Below are positions 1 through 5,517 of a DNA stretch of 6,983 nucleotides, piece by piece. Position 1 is the first letter of the stretch. The number at the start of each line of letters is the position of its first letter. Source of the DNA: Dehalococcoidia bacterium. GTDB taxonomy: Bacteria; Chloroflexota; Dehalococcoidia; Dehalococcoidales; CSSed11-197. The stretch lies in the NCBI GenBank assembly GCA_003552785.1, contig PUOQ01000126.1, forward strand, positions 1 to 6,983. The letters are read 5' to 3'. The position numbers and the translations under genes are program-made. Under the pieces are notes generated by a model. The model was not told the origin of the DNA, did no database searches, and worked only from the letters and a program-made list of their open reading frames with translations.

Positions 1-936
1 AGCCCTTTTAACCATGACTTTCGTCAGTTGTACCTTGTAACCATTGTGCGGCAATGGGTTTGCCCCCTGGACCGCAGCTTCACCGGCAGCCTGTGCACTG
101 GCTTCATTGATAGAATTGCCTATCAATGCATCTTCAGCATCGGTGGCACGGCGCGGCCTTGGCATCACCCCGCCAAGCACTATTTTTGCATCGGTCACAC
201 TGCCGCCATCAACGGTTATGGCAGTTGCAACACTAACCTCGGGGAAATCAATTGCTTTCCTCCAGGCCCATTTGAGGTAAACCTGCTGGGTCCCGGATGC
301 AGGTTCGGGTATCTGAATTTCGGTGACAACCTCATTGTCGTCGAGGGCATTGCCGATTTCTTCAAAGAAGTCTTCAGCGGCAATCTCCCTCTGATTCGTA
401 ACTACAGTGCCACCGAGCGCCACCAGAGGAATGGCCACGTCCGAGGGGCAAGCAGCAAAGCACCCGGAAGTGCCACCGAAGATAACACTGTGCTTGCGAT
501 TGTTACCGGGAACTAAATGACACAACGCTCCCCCTTTACGCAGACAATCAAAGTCATTGTGCTCGCCTCTATAGTACCAGCATCGGGTTTGCTGGCAGAT
601 ATTTCCGGCAATGGTGCCCATGTTGCGCAGCTGGGCTGAACCCACCTTCCGCGCCGCCTGGCCAAGTGAAGCATACTTGGATTGAACCACATCGGATTCA
701 TGTATGGCGGTGAGTGTGGTTAAAGCACCAATTCTTAAAACCCCGCCTGATTCTTCTATATAATCCAGGTCGGGAATATTTTTAATATTGACAAGCTTAC
801 TGGGCGGGCTTGAATAAATCATACCCTTCAAGCCGCATAGAATATCGGTGCCACCGGCAATTATTGCTGCATCATTGCCCAGGGCTTCAACCGCCTCATC
901 TATGGTAGTTGCATTTACATGTTCTATCTTATTCAT
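1..936 (-). CDS. FAD-binding subunit of molybdenum hydroxylase, with 4Fe-4S-type cysteine cluster (3' end cut by window)
   Basis: The frame stays open for 312 codons from ATG at 936 to the window edge. It is the FAD-binding (CoxM/XdhB/HcrB/PaoB-like) subunit, which passes electrons between the 2Fe-2S subunit and the outside acceptor. Seen: FAD motif AGGTDI at residues 27-32 and the second FAD loop LRNMGTIAGN at 103-112. The next stretch has TRCWYY (C119), then C131, C139 and C159 just before a PSD motif. In 4-hydroxybenzoyl-CoA reductase beta and E. coli PaoB, cysteines in this region bind an extra [4Fe-4S] cluster; assigning C119/C131/C139/C159 as ligands is my inference. C114 and C163 are additional. 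The final visible residues (YKVQLTKVMVKRA) match the usual C-terminal helix, so probably only some ten residues are missing. The start is fixed by a strong Shine-Dalgarno overlapping the stop of the Mo subunit gene; the gap is 12 bp, so the two are co-translated. No signal peptide is seen; export would be by hitchhiking on the Tat-tagged FeS subunit. Confidence 0.93.
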   Translation of the reverse strand, partial: MNKIEHVNATTIDEAVEALGNDAAIIAGGTDILCGLKGMIYSSPPSKLVNIKNIPDLDYIEESGGVLRIGALTTLTAIHESDVVQSKYASLGQAARKVGSAQLRNMGTIAGNICQQTRCWYYRGEHNDFDCLRKGGALCHLVPGNNRKHSVIFGGTSGCFAACPSDVAIPLVALGGTVVTNQREIAAEDFFEEIGNALDDNEVVTEIQIPEPASGTQQVYLKWAWRKAIDFPEVSVATAITVDGGSVTDAKIVLGGVMPRPRRATDAEDALIGNSINEASAQAAGEAAVQGANPLPHNGYKVQLTKVMVKRA

Positions 937-943
937 TTTCTGG

Positions 944-950
944 CCTCCTT
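944..950 (-). promoter_or_regulatory. Ribosome binding site of the FAD subunit
   Basis: AAGGAGG ends 7 nt before the ATG at 936 and overlaps the TAA stop (949-951) of the Mo subunit gene. This fixes the FAD subunit start and suggests translational coupling. Confidence 0.85.
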
Positions 951-3255
951 ATACCTTTCCCAACAACTTGAGCATCCTGTCCGGCTGGACCGGCCTCATG
1001 GAATTCCATACACCAGTAGCATTGATGATTGCATCGTTTAAGGCAGCCTGTCCACATGCATGCACTCCCGGCTCACCCAGACCATGCATGCCAAACGGGC
1101 CCAGGGCATCTACCAGTTCCAGGAACTCGTTCTGGTTCAAATCGCCTTCATTGGGTATATCCATAGCGGTAGCCGCTTTCATATCAAGGAAGGTCTGGTC
1201 AAGAAGCGCACCGGTCTGAGGATCATGATGGATATCCCACATGAATACCCTGGACCACTGCGACCAGAGCGCAGAAGACAGCTGCCCTTCGCTCTGGAAA
1301 CGGTCAATAACGCGGCCGGCGTCGTAGACATGGACAAAATCGAGCAACTCAACTTCGCCCGTTTCCGGGTCGACTGCAATTTCCCAGGCAGTTGCTACAC
1401 CACTGCGGAAGAAACAGGGTTCACCAATATCATACCCCTGGAAGGGCCTGCGCAAAATCTCCCCGGTACTTCTTCCGACCCCGATAATCGGTTTGGTGAT
1501 CTGGGCCATGGCTTCACGGTGCGTCATCTTGGTACCCGGGTCATCCTTTACGAATATTTCTCCATTGGCGGCATGCAGGTTTTCAGGGTCTACTCCCAGC
1601 TCCTCGGCTACAAAATCGAAAAGCTGTTGACGTACATCAAGCGCCGCATTAAAAGCAGCCATGCCGTTCTTGGTTGCGCCCTGGCTGCCAAACTGGCCGC
1701 TGCCATCAGGAGCCTGGTCGGGCGTACCATAAGAAGAGCAATATACATGATCAAAAGGAAGACCAAGAGCCTCAGCTATAAGTGCCGGGAAGGTTACGCT
1801 GCAGCTACCATTCTGGTTGTTACTCTGGCCGGTAACAAAATTGGCGGTGCCATCGGTATTCATGTAAATTACCATGCCCCAGCCAGGCGTGGTGGTTCCA
1901 TGCCGGTCATAGTATGAAGCAATTCCGATTCCATGTAAACGACCATCGTCCAGGGTTTTCTCGCCGGGCATATGCCATTTATCTTCATAACCGATAACTT
2001 CTGCCGCTTTCTCGAGGCAAACCCTCAAAGCATTATTGGTAAGAGGCCGGCCGGTGTCATACTGCACCATATCATCCTCTATGAAAACCTTGCGGTAAAA
2101 ATCAAGAGGGTTCATATCCAGTTCATAGGCCATTTTATGCAGTGCCACGCTCAAGGCGTGGGCCGTATCCGGATGCATCAGTCAGCGGTGGCCGGCGCCA
2201 AAGCCGGTATTGGTTGCTACTCCATAAACTTCGTTTACGATGTTCCAGCACTTATAGGTGGTGTCCATATTCTCCCAGGAATTACCCCTGGCGGCGTTGA
2301 AGCCGCCATGGCAATGCCATATATTGTGCATCGCCGTCATGGTCCCATCACTCTTGCAGCCGATTTTGCTCCACAGTTTGGGTACGTAGTGATTCCTGCG
2401 CCGGATGGAATGCAGCCTGCGGGTACGGCTGATGGCTACCGGCTTACCTGCCTTCTTGGAAAGCAACGCACATGTTACTGGCTCATTGGTTTGACCGCCA
2501 CCACCAAATCCACCGGCACCGGAAGTTGCCCGGATATGGCTGCGGCTGTGGTTGACACCCAGCTGGGCCGCATAAGTCCGGTTGCTCCCGTGGGGGTTCT
2601 GGTTCTGGTCATAACCGTAAACATGCTCACCCTCCCACCAGGCTATTCCGGTAACCGGTTCCAGGGTGTTCTGGGTGTGCGGACGGGTAAACTCGGTTTC
2701 TACTTCTATGATAACATCTGCTTCGGCAAACCCTTCTTCGATATCACCACGTGTATGCCGAGCCGCTGAAGGAGTGATGTTTGTATCCGGAAAAGTGCCG
2801 ACTATATCAGCGTCAGGTTCCATTGCCTCTTCGGGATCAATGATAAAGGGAAGTACATCATACTCCACTTCGATAAGATCAAGGGCACGCTCAGCTATAA
2901 AGGGGTCCGTTGCAGCTACAGCGGCTACCTCCCAGCCCCAGACCAGTACTTCATCGGTGTCCCAGTGGGGATGCTCATCATACGTTATAACGGCTTCAAC
3001 CCCTTCCAGGGCCTCTGCCGCACTGGTATCGATGCTCAGAATCTTGCAATGAGCATGGGGGCAACCCAATATGGCTGCAAAAAGCTTTGCCCCGGGTAAG
3101 TGGTCATAGGGAAACTTGTAGGTCCCCCTTACAATCGACGGGGCTTCTGCCGGAACGTAATATTTTCCAACAACCTGTAAATCGTCGCCAAATTCAAAAT
3201 CAATTGGCAATTGCCGTATCTGCTCGGGCTGAAACCAATATCTGGATTCTGCCAT
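949..3255 (-). CDS. Molybdopterin-binding large subunit of xanthine oxidase-family hydroxylase, with in-frame TGA at codon 358 (possible selenoprotein)
   Basis: The reading frame runs from ATG 3255 to TAA 949 (769 codons) with a single TGA at 2184-2182, splitting it into 357 and 409 residues. Together they make one normal-length large subunit (CoxL/XdhA/PaoC family), which holds the Mo-cytosine/pterin cofactor and performs the hydroxylation or its reverse. Seen in order: a/b hammerhead domain at about 25-150; QNQNPHG (217-223) where the family has a Q-x-PH motif; GAGGFGGGG (246-254) in place of the usual GGGFGGK, so Lys is replaced by Gly; active-site loop TNTGFGAGHR-[TGA]-LMHPD (348-363); and GLGEPG with the catalytic Glu at residue 728. 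The loop aligns without gaps to TNTTPVDAYRGAGRPE (form II CoxL), placing the TGA at G, or at Cys of AYRCSFR in form I. The ATG at 2178, just after the TGA, has no Shine-Dalgarno, so a separate second protein is unlikely. Options are selenocysteine insertion, a nonsense mutation, or a sequencing error. The substrate cannot be named. The gene begins 2 bp after the FeS subunit stop. Confidence 0.88.
2137..2178 (-). promoter_or_regulatory. SECIS-like stem-loop directly after the in-frame TGA
   Basis: In the mRNA, CCACGC (2161-2156) pairs perfectly with GCGUGG (2150-2145) around the loop CUUGA, starting 20 nt after the TGA. An outer stem AUGCA (2178-2174) with UGCAU (2141-2137) closes the element, leaving an asymmetric internal loop that can itself form CCG/CGG (2172-2163). 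Position and size suit a bacterial SECIS element. However, the bacterial consensus I know wants a G among the first two bases of the apical loop, and here the loop begins CU. Paired by eye only; no energy was computed. Confidence 0.35.
2182..2184 (-). other. In-frame TGA codon in the active-site loop, candidate selenocysteine codon
   Basis: The codons around it read GGC CAC CGC TGA CTG ATG CAT, all in one frame. The residue before it is the Arg that is conserved in FRG/YRC/YRG active-site loops; the TGA takes the next position. TGA serves as the ordinary stop of the histidine kinase gene in the same window (5514-5516), and Trp is written TGG, so a genome-wide TGA reassignment is not favoured. 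The base after TGA is C, a context known in E. coli to be comparatively leaky. Selenocysteine is my inference. Confidence 0.55.
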
Positions 3256-3257
3256 TA

Positions 3258-3914
3258 CTATTGACCTCCCTTGTATATTGTATTGATGGTCCTGGTATAG
3301 TCAATGCACCAGCACAGGTTACCCGCAAGGGCTTCCTGAACATCCGCCCGGGTGGGGCTGGGGTTTTTGTCAAGCAAGGCTACACCGGTCATAATGTTAC
3401 CGGGAGTGCAGTAGCCACACTGAAGGGTAGCATTATCGAGGAATAACTGCTGAACCGGATGCAGATCGGGACCATCGGCCAGCCCTTCGACAGTGGTTAT
3501 TTCTTTTCCTTCACATTCAATGGCCAGCATCATGCATGCATATACTGCCTTACCATCTACAAGGATGGTGCAGCTGCCGCATTCACCCCGGTCACACCCT
3601 ACTTTGGCCCCGGTCAGGCCCAGTTTCTCCCTCAGTACAAAAACAAGCGACCATTCGGGTTCTACCTTCAGGACGTTGTCCTTTTTGTTTACATTGAGGG
3701 TTACTACCCCTGGCTCTGTGTCGACAACGGGGTCCCCGTTTACTGTTACAGTCTTGGTAACCGTTACCGTCTTGGTTACTTCTTCACCGTTACCGCAACC
3801 AGACAGGATAAAGGTAGAACCAACAGCTGTGCCACCAACCACGATACCGGCATTCCTCAAGAACTGCCGCCTGGAAAGCTGCCCGTCCTGGGTTTCCTTT
3901 TCTTTTTCAGGCAT
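3258..3914 (-). CDS. 2Fe-2S subunit of molybdenum hydroxylase, Tat-exported lipoprotein-like
   Basis: This is the small iron-sulfur subunit (CoxS/PaoA family, 218 aa), which carries electrons from the Mo site to FAD. Seen: twin-arginine motif SRRQFL (14-19), a hydrophobic stretch (23-37), then the lipobox LSGC with C40. The protein should thus be exported folded by Tat and perhaps lipid-anchored on the outer face of the membrane. A Val/Thr-rich linker (46-58) precedes the ferredoxin-like domain (about 70-150), whose plant-type cluster ligands are C107, C112, C115 and C127 (C-x4-C-x2-C-x11-C). The helical second domain has C166, C169, C201 and C203 for the other 2Fe-2S cluster. The usual CRCTGY after GNL reads CWCIDY here; all cysteines are kept. 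The start is set by a strong Shine-Dalgarno. The stop lies 2 bp before the Mo subunit ATG. The 122 bp between this gene and the small gene upstream show no convincing promoter or terminator. E. coli PaoA is the best-known Tat-tagged relative. Confidence 0.95.
   Translation of the reverse strand: MPEKEKETQDGQLSRRQFLRNAGIVVGGTAVGSTFILSGCGNGEEVTKTVTVTKTVTVNGDPVVDTEPGVVTLNVNKKDNVLKVEPEWSLVFVLREKLGLTGAKVGCDRGECGSCTILVDGKAVYACMMLAIECEGKEITTVEGLADGPDLHPVQQLFLDNATLQCGYCTPGNIMTGVALLDKNPSPTRADVQEALAGNLCWCIDYTRTINTIYKGGQ
3264..3270 (-). promoter_or_regulatory. Ribosome binding site of the Mo subunit
   Basis: GGGAGGT lies 8 nt before the ATG at 3255, inside the last codons (Lys-Gly-Gly-Gln) of the FeS subunit gene. 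It fixes the start of the Mo subunit and ties the two genes together translationally. Confidence 0.8.
3744..3779 (-). repeat. Two imperfect 18-bp tandem units coding VTKTVT twice
   Basis: Residues 46-57 of the FeS subunit are VTKTVT repeated, followed by a further Val. At base level the two 18-bp copies differ at some third positions. It forms the spacer between the lipobox cysteine and the ferredoxin domain. Confidence 0.7.
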
Positions 3915-3920
3915 TAAATT

Positions 3921-3929
3921 TTCCTCCTT
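3921..3929 (-). promoter_or_regulatory. Ribosome binding site of the FeS subunit
   Basis: AAGGAGGAA lies 6 nt upstream of ATG 3914. It is the strongest Shine-Dalgarno in the window together with that of the FAD subunit, and it decides the start that includes the full Tat signal. Confidence 0.85.
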
Positions 3930-4036
3930 AAATAATTTACCTTAGCCTGTGTGAAAATCCTGAAGTTATTAAATTACATTTTTACTAAAACGCCACCCCC
4001 TTTTAAAACTTATTTTGAAAAAGCCAGTTAGCGTAA

Positions 4037-4195
4037 TTATTTATACCTGCCTTCCCAGTGCTGTATCATCTGCTGTATAAAACCGTCATAACACTGGCCA
4101 GGAGCCCGGAACATGTCCAGTTTTTCTTTGGTAGAAGCCTTTAAGCCAATGGTGCTTCTTTTGTTTTGCTTTAAGTTTTTTGAATTAGTCGACAT
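4037..4195 (-). CDS. Small ribbon-helix-helix-like protein, 52 aa
   Basis: The ATG at 4195 opens a 52-codon frame ending in TAA at 4037. After a basic, Asn/Lys-rich N-terminus the protein reads STIGLKASTKEKLDMF (14-29), then CYDGFIQQMIQHW (36-48). This matches the pattern of small ribbon-helix-helix DNA-binding proteins and antitoxin-like proteins: a beta strand T-I-x-L, then T-K-E-K-L, then an aromatic-D-x-x-I-x-x-(L/M)-(I/L) second helix. Members bind DNA as dimers with paired strands in the major groove. It begins 28 bp after the stop of the receiver-only regulator on the same strand, so the two are probably one transcript. No clear Shine-Dalgarno is present, so it may depend on coupling. 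It could repress its own locus, control the hydroxylase genes 122 bp downstream, or be an orphan antitoxin; no toxin gene adjoins it. Fold assignment is by pattern only. Confidence 0.65.
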   Translation of the reverse strand: MSTNSKNLKQNKRSTIGLKASTKEKLDMFRAPGQCYDGFIQQMIQHWEGRYK

Positions 4196-4223
4196 ATTAT
4201 TATCATGGGCTACATGAATGTTT

Positions 4224-4643
4224 CTATGCTTCAGAAAACAACCGCCCGAGATGAACTCTCCTCATAACCGCACGCACATGAGCAATCAACTCAAGCTGGC
4301 GTACAGGCTTGGCCAGATGACCGTCCGACCCGTTTTCCAGAGACTTGATAAGGGTGTCTTCATCCCTGGCATATGAAATGGTAATTACCGGTACAGGCAA
4401 TATTGACTTTAATTTACCCAAAATTTTTGAGCCCCCAATATCCCTTCCGTCCAAATCTACTATCACCAGACCGGGATTCAAGGTTTTTACAAGGCCTGAA
4501 ATATCCTGTTTATAGCCGGTACATTCTACCGATGCTTCCTCCATACAGATGGAAAAAGCCTGTTCGATATCATCGATAACATCACTGTCATCACTTATAA
4601 CCAGTACCAATCCGGGGTTAAGTTTCTTCTCGGCAATATTCAT
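4224..4643 (-). CDS. Receiver-only response regulator
   Basis: A CheY-like receiver domain fills the whole 139-residue protein. Seen: acidic pair D18-D19, phospho-acceptor D63 in VIVDLD, the Thr/Ser switch S90, and K112 in AKP. The usual DLxLP after the phospho-site is DLDGRD here. The end, KPVRQLELIAHVRAVMRR, closely resembles the equivalent part of the neighbouring OmpR-type regulator (KPFRQMELLARIKSAIRS), so it looks like a paralogue that lost the winged-helix domain. It stops shortly after the receiver. Role: probably accepts phosphate from the upstream kinase or acts as a phosphate sink or protein-protein switch; it has no visible DNA-binding or enzymatic output. The ribbon-helix-helix gene follows after 28 bp. 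No Shine-Dalgarno precedes ATG 4643; a -10-like box lies only 16 nt upstream, so the transcript may have a very short leader. Confidence 0.88.
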   Translation of the reverse strand: MNIAEKKLNPGLVLVISDDSDVIDDIEQAFSICMEEASVECTGYKQDISGLVKTLNPGLVIVDLDGRDIGGSKILGKLKSILPVPVITISYARDEDTLIKSLENGSDGHLAKPVRQLELIAHVRAVMRRVHLGRLFSEA

Positions 4644-4659
4644 ATGAATTTACTACTGG

Positions 4660-4670
4660 ATTATATAGCA
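4660..4670 (-). promoter_or_regulatory. Candidate extended -10 promoter for the receiver / small-protein / hydroxylase genes
   Basis: The minus strand reads TGCTATATAAT here. It contains both a TGn extension followed by TATATA and the consensus TATAAT (4665-4660), 16 nt before ATG 4643. No good -35 box is found at 16-18 bp, which would fit an extended -10 or activator-dependent promoter. The implied leader is only about 10 nt. Confidence 0.45.
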
Positions 4671-4708
4671 AAGGTGTTAATAAAGGCGTAAATAACCCGC
4701 TATAAAAC

Positions 4709-4724
4709 GTTATGATTTCATAAC
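4709..4724. promoter_or_regulatory. Perfect 16-bp palindrome, candidate operator
   Basis: GTTATGA and TCATAAC form a perfect 7-bp inverted repeat around a 2-bp centre. Its centre is about 60 bp upstream of the start expected from the -10 box at 4660-4670, a typical activator distance. An extra half-site-like inverted match ACGTTAT (4707-4713) / ATAACGT (4742-4748) overlaps it. Possible binders are the OmpR-type regulator encoded just upstream or the ribbon-helix-helix protein; this is inference. The rest of the 4644-4839 gap is AT-rich, with no clear terminator after the regulator gene. Confidence 0.45.
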
Positions 4725-4839
4725 AGGGCATTATCAATAAAATAACGTAAAAGGCTATATGGAGCTATTTAGGAAAGTACAATTTAAATGAAACGGCGCT
4801 ATAATTTGCCCTGGTGATAAGGTAGTTTATAAAAATATG

Positions 4840-5517
4840 TTATATATTTTCTGTAAGGTAATAACCTACCCCGGGCTGTGAAAGGATTGCTTTTTGTTTG
4901 GAGCCGGATTCAATCTTTTTTCTTAGATGCGAAATATACACACGTAAAGTCTTGTCATACCCCGGATAACAGGATCCCCATACCTGCTGTGCCAGTTTTT
5001 CGCGCGAAACTACACTGCCTTTATTCAGGGCAAGATACCTCAATATTAAGAATTCCGTGCTGGTCAGATTGATTTGCTTGCCCCTGTAATTAACCCTGCG
5101 GCCGGAAACATCGAACTCAAAAGGTCCAAGGGACGAGGTGCACATCGCATCTGGATGCCGGCTCCTGATAGCGCTTTTTATCCGGGCAAGCAGTTCCATC
5201 TGCCGGAAAGGCTTGGTTACGTAATCATCGGCTCCCATTTCAAGAGCTTTTATAAGGCTCCTCTCGTCGGGTTGCACGGTCAAAACAACTACCGGAACAA
5301 CAGAAAACAACCTTATGGCCTTTAAAACTTCAAAACCATTCAAATCGGGCAAACCCAGATCAAGGATGACTGCATCCGGGCCAGTAGACTCAACCATTTG
5401 GAGCCCTTTTTCACCCATTCCGGCAGAAACGATTTCTGCAGATGGCCAGCCTACCTGAAATGTCAGCCTTATGGTATCAACAATTATTTCGTCGTCTTCA
5501 ATAACCAGTATCTTCAT
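4840..5517 (-). CDS. OmpR/PhoB-family response regulator
   Basis: This is a 225-residue two-domain transcription regulator of standard length. Receiver (1-120): acidic pair D8-D9, phospho-acceptor D53 in ILDLGLPD, switch T80 in VVVLT, K102 in TKPF. Winged-helix DNA-binding domain (about 130-223): LTSTEFLILRYLALNKG, SREKLAQQVWG, the recognition-helix region KTLRVYISHLRKKIE, and the closing GVGYYLTEN wing, all typical of the KdpE/PhoB group. Phosphorylation by the kinase encoded immediately upstream would promote dimerisation and DNA binding. The ATG overlaps the kinase TGA (ATGA, 5514-5517) and has no strong Shine-Dalgarno, so translation is coupled to the kinase. Its targets are unknown; the palindrome at 4709-4724 and the hydroxylase genes are candidates by proximity. 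Confidence 0.96.
   Translation of the reverse strand: MKILVIEDDEIIVDTIRLTFQVGWPSAEIVSAGMGEKGLQMVESTGPDAVILDLGLPDLNGFEVLKAIRLFSVVPVVVLTVQPDERSLIKALEMGADDYVTKPFRQMELLARIKSAIRSRHPDAMCTSSLGPFEFDVSGRRVNYRGKQINLTSTEFLILRYLALNKGSVVSREKLAQQVWGSCYPGYDKTLRVYISHLRKKIESGSKQKAILSQPGVGYYLTENI

Noticed and set aside
949..2178. A separate 409-residue protein starting at ATG 2178
   Set aside because: It is in the same frame as the upstream part, begins inside the active-site loop and has no ribosome binding site. It is better read as the second half of one large subunit.
2182..2184. Genome-wide reassignment of TGA to Trp or Gly
   Set aside because: TGA is used as the normal stop of the histidine kinase in a classic ATGA overlap, and Trp codons in the window are TGG. 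Only one in-frame TGA is seen in the coding sequence.
1060..2769. Long open frames on the plus strand (1060-1917 and 1972-2769), also 28-516 and 3459-3917
   Set aside because: Their translations show no family motifs, and they lie opposite clearly coding genes. They are codon-structure shadows.
3970..4010. Sigma-54 promoter (TGGC-like sequence after a G run, minus strand) before the FeS gene
   Set aside because: The required GC element at the right spacing is absent; only TGGCG followed by an AT-rich run is present.
4797..4804. Direct repeat CGCTATAA (also at 4698-4705)
   Set aside because: It is only 8 bp, in AT-rich intergenic DNA, with no gene in the orientation it would serve. Likely chance.
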